From contig CM043966.1 of assembly GCA_014529385.2 (NCBI GenBank), positions 107,041,587 to 107,105,586 of the forward strand: a DNA stretch of 64,000 nucleotides, in the 5' to 3' direction. Source of the DNA: Adiantum capillus-veneris (taxonomy: Eukaryota > Streptophyta > Polypodiopsida > Polypodiales > Pteridaceae). The translations under genes and the position numbers were made by a program. The notes under the pieces are model-generated. The model was not told where the DNA came from. It was given only the letters and a program-made list of their open reading frames with translations, and ran no database searches. Numbering within the stretch: position 1 is the first letter of the stretch; each line of letters begins with the position of its first letter. Below are positions 53,435 through 63,123 of the stretch, piece by piece.

Positions 53435-55845
53435 TGCAGAAGTGCTATGTGCATACAAGAAAAACACTACACGGGATAGCCTAGGCCGAAATCCCAAGTG
53501 TTGCATGGTATCCGCAATATAATCCCAAAATACAGTTTCAAATGCCTTTTCAATGTCAACCTGCATGACCAAGACATCCTGTCGAGTATATTTTGCATAT
53601 TCCATACCAATGATGACATTCGCGAGGTTATCGGTAATTTGACGTCGTGGAAAAGCCATATTGAGATTGATGCAAGCCTTCATACAGAAAGCACTTGAGT
53701 CGGTTAGCCAGCATTTTTGCCATTAATTTATATACCATAGGCATGAGTGTAATAGGCCCCCAATGAGAGAATTCTTCACACAATGCATGCTTAGGTTTCA
53801 GCTTGAGCAAACCTTCTTTCCAAGAGGAGGGGAGTTCCTGTTGTTCCCAAGTTGTATTCATCATGAACAATAGAGGCAACTTCAAATAATCCCAGAAAGA
53901 CGAGAAAAATTCCACAGAGACCATCCCAACCAAGAGCTCTCCATCGACCCAAATCAAGCAAGCTGGCATATAATTCTGACTCAGTGAAAACAGCTTCCAA
54001 GTCTTGAGCTTGCCACATCGAAACAATGGGAGTAACATGCGATAGAAACTTGTGACGCGCTTCACAAACTTCTCTCGTGGGAGAAGAAGGGGCCTAAAAA
54101 ATCTTGTCATAATGAGAGTGTAGGGCTAGTGCTAGCTCTCGGAAAGTGGAGGTCCACTCCCCTATGGTGATTTAACTCTCTGTATAACTTCAGAGCGCCT
54201 GGAGTGATGCAAGTGCTGGAAAATTTGTTTAGTAGCACATCCTTTATCTGCAAAACCTGTTGACGAGCTCTAGTCTGCCATTTGGACAATTTCCTCTCAT
54301 CATTGTGCCGTAACATAGCGCGAGCAGAAAACAACTCAGTCATTTGAGTGTCCGTAAGAGAAGAATGATTAGCCAAGTGCATTAATCTGCTACAAGCATC
54401 CTTTAGCTGAGTAACCTGTTCCCTTAAGTGTGACAAATAATCCATGCCATAATCCTGGATGACACATTGAACACGCATAACTAGGCCGAACCAGGCTATG
54501 TCCATATCAACATACATCTTGGAGATCAAAGGTGGGATGATATCCACAATCAGAGCGCAAAAAGGCTCATGCTTGAGATAAGCATTATTGACATGCAAAA
54601 GCCTGTTCTTGGGTAGGCGATCATTGACATCAAGAGAGCCAAAACGAAGTTTCAAACATACAGGAAAATGATCCGAGAGACACATAGCATAATCAATCCT
54701 CATCTCGCATACAAAGTCATCATACTGTTGCATGTGAAAAAGATACCAGCGATCCAGCCGAGGCGCGATGCATAGATTGAGCATTCGCTGAAAAGTGAAT
54801 CCTGGATCAATCGCATGCGAAAAGGGCCACAAATCAAGCCCATTACGTGTCGACATAAATTGATCCCATGATTGTCGTTCCATATGAAGCATGTGAGAAT
54901 GCCCAGTAGTATTTTTTTTTCCGAGAAAAAGATCCTTCTATTAGTTAATGAAAACTGCACATAGGGCTACAACCACCTCTGCAAGAGAGGGCTACAACAA
55001 GCATGATGGGGAGACTCTTCCAATGAAACAACACCATATATACAATGAAGCTAAATCAAGAGATGGGAGGAGGGAAGAGCCACACAGGTGGACAGTAGTG
55101 CCATCTGAGCACCCCCTGGACTATGGTGTAGAAAGGCCCAGGGCGCCAGAGTCGAAGGAAAGCCTCGCGGCGCTCCCGCATGCGGTCGGAGCTGCCCTGT
55201 AGTCCCTCAAGCTGTCCTCTGAGAGTATGGATCAGCTCTAGCCAAGAGTCACGAACAGTCTCTGCTGGTGGCACAAGGCGAGCCTCAAAGATGCGGAATC
55301 AACGGGCCCGCCAGATAAACCAAAGTATCAGGCCACTGACGAGCTCCCAACACTCCTCTCTCTCACTGCACCACTCCTGTGGAGTAAGGAGAATGCCCAG
55401 TAGTATTATCCGCAAGGTTTGGTGCATTATTAAAATCCCCACAAAGAAATGTATTGGAACGCCAACAATAAAAGGAGATAGCACTTCACAATCGTGCCAT
55501 ATTTGCAGAAGCTATGTATGCATATAATCCTCCAAATTCGAAAACTTCCCCCTTAACAATACATTGGATGACCATCCATCTCCAAGCCGGGTCAATGAAA
55601 ACCAAGGTCGGGAAGAGTTCGTGTCGAACAAGTATAAGCACTCCAAAATAGCCAACTGATCCTGCATAAGCTATCCAGTAGCCTGCAAAGTAAGAAGTTT
55701 GTCTTGCAAATTGATGCTGGTTATGCTCTTGAAGGACCAGAATGTCCGCTTTACATGTATGTACATAGTGCCAGGTAAGCTGCCACTTGTCGTGATTGCA
55801 TAACCCACGCACATTATAGGAGATGCAATTCAAAGAACTATGCAT
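53435..55845 (-). pseudogene. LINE D ORF2 (endonuclease and partial RT)
   Basis: It starts MHSSLNCISYNVRGL at 55845. Endonuclease: KADILVLQEHNQHQFARQ, WMVIQCIVKGEVFEFGGLYAY, then the F2-C insertion. After it come RQSWDQFMSTRNGLDLWPFSHAIDPGFTFQ, RLDRWYLFHMQQYDDFVCE and LSDHFPVCLKLRFGS (intact SDHxPV). RT: PLLFMMNTTWEQQELPSSWKEGLLKL, YGF region, QVDIEKAFETVFWDYIAD with the catalytic Asp. The YADD part is lost. Frame breaks occur near 54105, 53690 and at the insertion. Confidence 0.86.
54914..55388 (-). mobile_element. F2-C: young 5'-truncated F2 LINE with 19-bp TSD
   Basis: 475 bp flanked by GAGAATGCCCAGTAGTATT at 54895-54913 and 55389-55407, identical in both copies. Minus strand: poly(A) tail (T run), 3' UTR and the last ~100 codons (PPAETVRDSWLELIHTLRGQLEGLQ, PGPFYTIVQGVLRWHYCPPVW). 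It is nearly identical to the 3' end of F2-B (62641-63110), only a few percent different by eye, so F2-B's subfamily was active recently. Confidence 0.95.
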
Positions 55846-55886
55846 TCTCATATGGTATATACAGTGGACGAGGAAATGGAAAAAAA

Positions 55887-55902
55887 GGGGGGGGGGGGGG
55901 GG
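55887..55902 (+). repeat. 16-bp poly(G) run
   Basis: A G run following AAAAAA, in the ORF1-ORF2 spacer of LINE D. Confidence 0.95.
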
Positions 55903-55975
55903 AAGAAAACTCAAGTACTAGTGCCCATCAACACATCCTCCCCATCTGTAGGTACCTGAGGAGGTGGGTCAAGAC

Positions 55976-57092
55976 CTAGACCCGGATGATTGAAAATAAA
56001 GGCACCTTGCGATGAAGAGGCTTCTCCTGTAACAACTTCTCCTTGTAAGAGCGGACCACATTGTTCCAAGCTTCAGCCAAAGAAGTGTTGTCATTACAAG
56101 GGAGTTTTTTCTGAGCAACATTCTTCAAAGGGGGCACATAATTACGAGAAAATGCCAGAATACGAGATGTAGCAGCTTTAGCGGATTTCTTGGGCATTAT
56201 CCAAGTTTGGGAGGTTGAAACTTGTTCTTTTCCTTTGTCTTTAATATTTGGAGAAGCACAAAGTGCAGACAATTGTAATTGTTTCCCTTTGCCTTTATTC
56301 GCCCCAGCTGTCAAAGAAGAGGTTGAAGCACCTTTGGTTTGACCCTCAGTAGAAGATTTTGGAGGTGAGTGAGGTTGAGGAGTAGGAACAGCTGAAGGCG
56401 GTGGTTGCAAGTTTGGTTCCGGACATTCAGACTACATATGACCAAATTTGCCACAGCGGAAGCAAAAATACAAAAACGGTTTGTGTTTGCGTCCAGCTTA
56501 GGAGGGCAAATAACTTTGCCCAGCTAAGCAACTAACAAACGAAGAAAGTGACGCCAAGTGCGAGGAAAGTCGACCACCTCAACCCAGACAGGACACTTGT
56601 GACGAATGAGACTCTAATAGTCCTTGGTGAGAGCCTAGGACAGTACATGAGTTATCTACATATTGAAGAAAAGAGGAGACATTTCAAGCAGAGCATCCCG
56701 AGCATCCATGTCGTCCAGCAAGACTTCATAGAACCCTTGCATGCCAAAGTAAACCCCTCAAACTGCTTGCCGTTTGAGTAGAAAATCAACCCATTGGCCT
56801 ACATCCTAAGCCGTAGGCATTCTACCCGGGCAAAAAAGAATTCTACATCCTAAGCCGTTGGCATTCTACCCGGGAAAAAAAGAATCACCGCGTTAAGTGC
56901 ATATTGAGCAACAGGATCCATAAGCTCTTGTATAGGGATGCGCACTTCCATGACGGGAGCGGATCCTTCCCAAGCTTGACGTGCATCCTCAAAGTCCTCA
57001 TGCAAACATTCTTTGATAAGGCTTAAAGCATCCATATCCGAAGATTCCATGGCTTTCCGGCACTTGTATATACATTGCTCGGCCGAATCCAT
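55976..57092 (-). pseudogene. LINE D ORF1
   Basis: It starts MDSAEQCIYKCRKAMESSD and reads DFEDARQAWEGSAPVMEVRIPIQELMDPVAQYALNAVI, FFPGRMPTA, then a stop at 56850. A 41-43-bp tandem duplication (about 56800-56885) disrupts the next part. The knuckle near 56440 is CFRCGKFGHM*SEC, with all visible Cys/His ligands but a TAG. The C-terminal frame (56410-55976) is proline/serine-rich, then has PKKSAKAATSRILAFSRNYVPPLKN and QKKLPCNDNTSLAEAWNNVV. Confidence 0.8.
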
Positions 57093-57422
57093 GCGAAGCT
57101 CACACACACACACACTCTTTTTTGGGATTTTTGATATTTGACTACTATAGAGACACACACTGTCTGGTTGTACAGGACCCTGCTGCTTAAAAATTTTCCC
57201 CACACACGCACACTCTGAAACAGAGTAGCAGCAGTGGACGGAAACTGTACTCACACCCTAAGACACACACAGTGACAGGGGGCGAAAACAATAAAACAGC
57301 TAGTGAGGGCTAGCTGTGGACACACTTACAACACCCACAAGCACGTGCGCACGACAACCAAAGACTGTGCAGGCCACTCTACTGCAAGCACAGCACCTCC
57401 AGAGTCTGCACGCTACCCAACT

Positions 57423-57848
57423 CATAGTTACCCGGAACGGGAACGGGGAACGGGAACGGGAGGGTCCGGAACGGGACGGGAACAAGGAGGAGGAGGGGGA
57501 CCGGAACGAAAACGGGGCCGAAACGGTCCACTAAAGTAAGGCTTGAATTACCTCCATTCAGCTTAGTCCCAAATAAAACTCCAAAACTGCCCCCAAATCT
57601 GCCCCCTAACTTGCCCTCCCCAATCAGCCCCAAATCTGCCCCTAAAAGCCCACTTTTTTGCCCCCAAATGCCTACTTTTGTCCGTTCCACCTCATGTTCC
57701 GCCTCGTTCCCCCCATTCCGGAACACCATTCCGGTTACACCCCGTTTCGGAACGGCGTTCCGTTCCCATCTCCGTTTCGGGAACGGGACTCGTGCGGAAC
57801 GCCATTTCGGAACATTTGGGCTGTGTTCCCCCGTTCCCTGTTACACTA
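57423..57848 (+). mobile_element. hAT-like MITE, copy 2 (426 bp, 8-bp TSD)
   Basis: Flanked by perfect 8-bp repeats ACCCAACT (57415-57422 and 57849-57856). The left end is CATAGTTACCCGGAACGGG; the right end, reversed, is TAGTGTAACAGGGAACGG, matching copy 1 (25266-25743) apart from small indels. Subterminal GGAACGGG/CCGTTCC repeats are dense at both ends. The interior is C-rich (CCCCAAATCTGCCCC) and non-coding. Confidence 0.87.
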
Positions 57849-57868
57849 ACCCAACTGTCACTCAGCTG

Positions 57869-58040
57869 ATTAGGGTTCGCGCTGATAAGGGTCTGCGCAG
57901 GCTGGACAGCAGCTGATTAGGGTTCGTGCATGTCCAACAGATTAGGGTTCGTGCAGACTGGACAACAACTAATTAGGGTTCGTGCATGTCCAACAGATTA
58001 GGGTTCACGCATGTCCAGTAGATTAGGGTTCGCGCTTCTT
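57869..58040 (+). repeat. 25-bp minisatellite containing TTAGGGTT
   Basis: ATTAGGGTTCG occurs at 57869, 57916, 57941, 57972, 57997 and 58022 (last two with small variants); most spacings are 25 bp (others 31 and 47). A typical unit is CAGATTAGGGTTCGTGC followed by ATGTCCAA. It is immediately downstream of the MITE and followed by a (CA)n run. Confidence 0.9.
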
Positions 58041-58274
58041 TATACACACACACACACATACACAAAAAAAAACCCTAAGTATTATCCATACTTCAAAAAG
58101 ATCGTTCATTGCTGGGCGGATGAACGTTCTTTCATGTGTTAGCAATCAGCAAGAACACAGTTTGCCTCATGATGACTTTCACACACACCATCGTCAGCTT
58201 TTGCACTGAGAAGGAAACAACGCTTGCTAACCACACATGCCCACCCACACAAACACACACACACACACACTTAC
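58041..58274. other. No gene; CA-rich LINE flank
   Basis: Contains (CA)n at about 58043-58055 and 58250-58271. CACATGCCCACCCACAC...CTTAC next to LINE E resembles the flank of LINE C. Confidence 0.6.
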
Positions 58275-58975
58275 TTTTTTTTTGTGTAAGTCTTGATTGA
58301 ATTTCCAAGTGGGAAACCTCAAACCAAGGAAAACCCACAATAAATAGGGGGTACAAAAGACGAAGCACCATGAGGCTCTAAAAACTAGAAACAGTCAAAG
58401 TAAATCCTATAAGCTTCAAGAGAGCTGTCTCCCACATCATGAGCAAAGTGTAGCACTGGTCCAGCGAAAATTTGAAGGGAAAGGATCAATTTCCATGGCA
58501 TGAAACATTTGAGAGTTACGTTGGTGCCATATGGCCATCTAACCCAAAATCTGACCCAATTGAAGAAGACCTCCAATGGATATTGTGGCAGTTGGAGGAC
58601 TCCAAAAATCTAGAACCGTCTGTGAAAGATTCTAGAAGGGAAGCGAAGGAGCAAAGCAAAGGGCACTTGCCTAAAGAAAGTCCTGGAGCACCGGCAATCC
58701 CAAAGCAAATGCGGCACAGTCTCGTCAGCCCCATGACATCGGACACAACGAGAGGGGGCAATGCGCCGCACATGCAACAAGGTACCAACCGGCAAAGCAC
58801 CCACCATGCATCGCCATAAGAAAGTGCGTTCTTTCAGAGGTAGATGATTCTCCCAGATGCAAGACAACATTCTTTTCCACCACAGCTGAGACTTGGAGAG
58901 TGACCATAGCTAATGTCCATGATACACGATCCATGCATCGGATGCAATAAACCATAACTGACCCAGCTGATAGAC
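58275..58975 (-). mobile_element. F1 LINE copy E, 3' end
   Basis: The T run at 58275-58283 and the F1 3' UTR, then on the minus strand FNWVRFWVRWPYG, LHFAHDVGDSSLEAYRIYFD and SCIWENHLPLKERTFLWRCMVGALPVGTLL with the zinc ligands CVRCHGADETVPHLLWDCRC. It is 5'-truncated at about 58975, where the R1 repeat begins. It appears closest to copy C. Confidence 0.82.
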
Positions 58976-59690
58976 AATCCAACACACACGCACGCGCGCG
59001 TGAGCATACATCAATACAAAGATCTAAGTACTGAGTTTCTGTCATAACTCAAGAGATGCAAGGCTGACTCAACCATAATGAAGCCTAGCATCAAAAGAAG
59101 AATGAAACAGGAAACACTAGCACAAAAATGAGGTAGTTGACACAGCATACGCATCACAAACGATGGAAAGAATTAGCACAATATCAACTGATTGTAACTC
59201 GGACAAAAAACTCACAATGTGAAGTCTGCATGTCCGCTATATGACTAAAAACTATGCTTAGATCATCCAGGATAAGCCCAGATTCAACCTTAAAGGAAAG
59301 TGCAAGGTATAGACTCATGGTAGTCACCCACAATCATGTATAGTATTGACTAACTACTACGACATCCCCACTAACGTCATTAGTGTCCAATACTGGGTGT
59401 AGAACTAGGTACCAATATATGATCTCGCAAACCCCCCGTCCCCCCCAACACACACACACACACACAACCATACATCAATCCAAAGATCTACGTACGGAGT
59501 TTCTGTCATAACTCTAGAGATGTGGGGCAGACTCATCCATGATGAAGCCTAGCACTAAAAGAAGCATTAAATAGGCAAAATTACCACAAAATGAGGCAAT
59601 TGACGAGGCATACGCACCATAGAAGATAGAAATAATTAGCACAACATCAGCTGGTCGTAAATCGGATGAAAACTTCACAATGTTCAAAAG
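58975..59690. repeat. R1 tandem repeat, right block
   Basis: Two units in which ATCAATACAAAGATCTA(A/C)GTAC recurs at about 59010 and 59474 (period ~464). It shares with 29455-30219 the landmarks GAGTTTCTGTCATAACTC, AATGAAGCCTAGCA, GCACAAAAATGAGGTAGTTGAC and TAGTATTGACTAA. Confidence 0.85.
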
Positions 59691-59949
59691 CAAAATTTGT
59701 AACAAATGATGTTCAACTTAACCAAATTACTGCCTACAGAAGGAAAAAAAAAATGAATTAAGACTATCTTTATCTGGTTGAAAAGATATACATCAACCAA
59801 TAGGTGCTTGAGAATGATTTTTACACAAGCGATCCAAAAAATAAATGACAATGAAACTTTATGCAAAATATACCTTCATAAATGAGAATGAAACTTTGTG
59901 GAAAACAAATAAAACTTACGTATCGCTTGTACAAAAGCCATGGGCAAAA
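59691..59949. other. No gene seen
   Basis: AT-rich spacer between R1 and LINE F2-B; an open frame entering F2-B from here (59845) is not F2 coding until about 59950. Confidence 0.5.
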
Positions 59950-61215
59950 GAAATAACTTTGACTCATCGGGCTGCAGCGAGAGAGGAGGAGCAACGTCTC
60001 AGACGAGGCATTGCTTCACTACAGAGGATGCAGGAGCAGCATCCAGACAGTCCATGGTTGGAGGAGCAATTACAGCAGGCTCGACAGGAGCTTGCTAGCA
60101 TAGAGGAGAGGCGTCATGAGTTTGCCTTTCACCGACAGGCATCTCAATGGACTCACGTGGGTGACAGAGTGACAGGTGCTTTTTTTGAGACAATGGGACC
60201 TTGGCACTCGCATGCCAAGGTCAATCAGTTGAGGAGACCCGATGGGTCAGTTGTTTGTGAGCCCGAGGATATGCGTGCAGTTGCTACTGACTTCTACCAT
60301 GAGTTACTGTCGGCTGAGCCCCGGTCAGAGCGGCAAGATGCATGCAGGGAGCAGGTTTGGGCACAGATGCCTTGTCTTGTGAATGAGGAGATGCGCCAGA
60401 GGCTAGAGATGCCACTTCAGCTTGAGGAGCTGCACACGGCTCTTAGGGCCCTCCCTCGTGGTAGCTGTCCAGGTGAGGATGGGCTGACTCCCAACTTTTT
60501 CTTGGAGTACTGGGACCTGCTTGGCCCAGATCTTTGTAGTGCCTTTCAGTACATTTTGCACACAGGAGTGATGCTGGATAGCATGAGTGAGGGCCTGATT
60601 TACCTCATTCCAAAGGAGGGTGGCTCCTTGGATGAGATTCGACAGTGGCGCCCCATCACCATCCTCAACTCAACCTACAAAATTCTTGCCAAGGCTCTGA
60701 GTTTGAGGATTCAGCCACTCTTGAAGAGCCTTATACATGGGACTCAGACAGGTTTTGTCAAGGAACGAAGTATCCTTGACAACATCTTCACTTTCTGGGA
60801 GGCTTCTGCCTTGGCACGGCTCTGTGGGGAGGACCTTGTGACTCTTCTTCTCGATTTTGAGAAGGTGTACGACAAAGTTGACAGTGGCTTTCTCGGTTGG
60901 CAGTGCTCCTGTGCCAGATTGGATGCCAGGAGAGGGTTTCAGGTGCATTCCACCAGGGACTGCAGTTCAGTACTTGGGTTGTCAGGTTGGTTAGGACTTG
61001 TCCCCCGAGCAGCAGATTGCTCCTCTTCTCCTGTCCATCGGGAGAAAGCTGTTACATTGAAGCTCAGCACGACTTTCGCTGGCTGGTCAAGTAGTAGTTG
61101 CCAACCAGGTGTTGTTGGCGACTATATGGTACATCACTTCTTGTTGGATCTTCTCGAGTTCTTGTATCAGCCAGGTAGAGAGGCTGATCAGGAACTTCCT
61201 TTGGTCAGGTCGTGA
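59950..61215 (+). pseudogene. F2-B RT N-terminal half with core deletion
   Basis: The frame has E/Q-rich helices (EEEQRLRRGIASLQRMQEQ; LEEQLQQARQELASIEERR) and the pre-RT block HRQASQWTHVGDRVTGAFFETM. RT follows: RGSCPGEDGLTPNFFLEYWD, GLIYLIPKEGGSLDEIRQWRPITILNSTYKI, TGFVKERSILDNIFTFWEA and TLLLDFEKVYDKVDSGFL (catalytic Asp). At about 60890 it jumps into a segment that in F2-A lies ~110 codons downstream (another frame: GFRCIPPGTAVQYLGCQVG), so VRQGCPL and the ADD catalytic motif are deleted. RT cannot be active. Confidence 0.88.
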
Positions 61216-62970
61216 CACTCAGATTGCCCGAGCCAAGGTGGCTTGGTCGGTCATCACACTTCCTTGTTCTCAGGGAGGGCTTGGGATCATTGATCCAGCA
61301 CAGCAGAGCAGAGCCCTTCTTGGGAAGTTCGTAGGCAGAGGATTTCTTCCAGGAGAGGAGCCCCTGAAGGAGTTGCTGAAGAGGCTTCGTGCCAGGGTGC
61401 CTCAATCAGGAGGCCCTTGGCAACCTTCGACCAGATGGATCTTTACAGAGTTGCCCCGAGTTGGTTTGAGCAGGAGACTGGAGGACCGCTTCGCTGTGAG
61501 TTTGCTTCGATCTTGGGAGCTCTTACGACGTGGCCTAGAGCAAAGACAGCCGACGTGCACGGAGGAGCGCCTACGGCAGCCCCTCATCTGGAACCCCATG
61601 GTTAGCACTCAGAGAGGCCACTTGGTTGGTAGTCGGCCTCATGTTTCTTGGGGTCCCATGGCAGCAGGTCCAGCGCGCTCTCTAGGTGACTGGCTAGAGT
61701 TCACAGGTTTGTCAGAGGAGGTGCAGGGTTTCCAGCTACTACAGGGCATGAGAGGGGTGCAGAGCATGTGTCAGGACATCTCAGAGTCAGTTCCAGCTGA
61801 GTGGCCTCTCGTGCCAGTAGCACCCCGATGGATGGGAGCCTTCACATGACTGGAGGTTCTCATTTCAGTCAGGGCCTGCTCAAAGTCTGTCTCAGCCATG
61901 TTCTACGAGCTACAAGGTGGGGGACGACTACAGTGAGTTGCAGTAGAGGCCCCGCAGGTAGCAGAGTGCTGTTTTCAGAGGATCCAAGTAGTGGGCATCT
62001 GTGGGCGGACCTGCGTCATAGACCCTGACCTAGCAGTTCTTGAGACAGGACACTGGAGGCTATGGGCTTGGGAGTGTTGTCGATTGGCACGAGTACAGTG
62101 GGATCCTGGTGAGTGGCTATGGAGGGACCCCTTCTCTTCTACAAACCACCCAGGTGTCCCATTCTTTCAGTACATTGTTCGACTGGAACGTCGTATACTA
62201 GCAGCACAGAGAGAGGCCCTCCCCGCTGCAGTACGTCATTGGCAGGAGGAGGGTCTCACAGTCGAGTTCTTAGTAGACTTTTGGGAGAGGTTGTGGGACT
62301 CCAGACAGCCGAGGCGAGTCACCTTGTTTCAATGGCTGGTCGCACATAGAGCCACAGCAGTAGGGAGCTGGCTAGTGCATAGTGGTCTCTCGACCACATG
62401 TGCAGCTTGTGACCATTTGGTGGAGAGTTAAACGTCACTGTCTTTGGGACTGTCCCTTGGCCCAGCAGGTGTGGCTACGAGTTCTTCGGCTGATGCCTGC
62501 TCTCTCCACGGCTCGACAGTACACTTGGGGGGCAGCGGCTTGGTCCACCCTCACGGGCCTGGCACTTCAGTTTGAGCTATCTTCCACCAGCAGGATGATA
62601 GTGATGCAGGGGGGGCAACCTACACTCCAGCCTGCTACAGAGCTTACTCCACAGGAGTGGTGCAGTGAGAGAGAGGAGTGTTGGGAGCTCATCAGTGGCC
62701 TGACACTTTGGTTCATCTGGCGGGCCCGCTGTTTCCGCATCTCTGAGGCTCGCCCTGTGCCACCAGCAGAGACTGTTCGTGACTTTTGGCTAGAGCTGAT
62801 CCATACTCTCAGAGGATAGCTTGAGGGACTACAGGGCAGCTCCGACCGCATGCGGGAGCGCCGCGAGGCTTTCCTTCGACTCTGCCGCCCTGGGCCTTTC
62901 TACACCATAGTCCAAGGGGTGCTCAGATGGCACTACTGTCCACCTGTGTGGCTCTTCCCTCCTCCCATCT
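61109..62970 (+). pseudogene. F2-B connector, zf-RVT and C-terminal tail
   Basis: 61109-61849: LATIWYITSCWIF, LIRNFLWSGRDTQIARAKVAWSVITLP, GGLGIIDPAQQSRALLGKFVGRGFLPG. 61991-62431: LRLWAWE-type block as HWRLWAWECCRLARVQWDPGEWLW, RRVTLFQWLVAHRATAVGSWL and the zinc pair CAACDHL. 62382-62970: KRHCLWDCPLAQQVW, EWCSEREECWELISGLTLWFIWRARCF, AETVRDFWLELIHTLRG, a TAG at 62817, then the tail ending WLFPPPIS. F2-C reads Gln where this TAG occurs. Frames change at about 61850, 61990 and 62410. Confidence 0.86.
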
Positions 62971-63123
62971 CTTGATTTAGCCTCATTGTATATATGCTGT
63001 TTTTTCATTGGGAGAGTCTCCCCATCATGCTTGTTGTAGCCCTCTCTTGCAGAGGTGGTTGTAGCCCTATGGGCAGTTTTCATTAACTAATAGAAGGATC
63101 TTTTTCTTGGAAAAAAAAAAAAG

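Larger units (their letters stand above)
53435..57400 (-). mobile_element. F1 LINE copy D, 5' two-thirds
   Basis: A minus-strand F1 element containing a 5' region, ORF1 (57092-55976) and ORF2 from 55845 through endonuclease into RT. It stops at about 53435, just after the FLYAHSTS segment, so its C-terminal part is missing. An F2 LINE fragment (54914-55388) is inserted in the endonuclease with a 19-bp TSD. D and C together could be one element split by the Ty3 insertion, but the ~1.3 kb between their ends in copy A is absent from both, so that remains unproven. Confidence 0.85.
59950..63123 (+). mobile_element. F2-family LINE, copy F2-B
   Basis: A plus-strand element, 5'-truncated (no endonuclease), ending in a poly(A) tail at 63111-63123 after a 3' UTR shared with F2-C. 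Coding order: helical linker, RT with internal deletion, connector, zf-RVT, conserved C-terminal tail. Several stops and frameshifts. The target site could not be defined because the 5' end has no clear boundary. Confidence 0.87.

Noticed and set aside
44539-57400. LINE C and LINE D as one element split by the Ty3 insertion
   Set aside because: The ~1.3 kb between their ends in copy A is absent from both, and no target duplication links the Ty3 ends, so they are listed separately.
57303-57869. Plus-strand ORFs rich in Gly, Pro and Arg
   Set aside because: They read through the GGAACGGG subterminal repeats of the MITE and differ between frames without any motif.
57869-58040. Possible CRISPR-like array
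   Set aside because: Direct repeats have almost no unique spacers, no associated genes, and the genome is clearly eukaryotic.
59845-59950. In-frame extension upstream of F2-B as the true protein start
   Set aside because: The sequence before about 59950 is AT-rich spacer without LINE similarity; the frame is open by chance.
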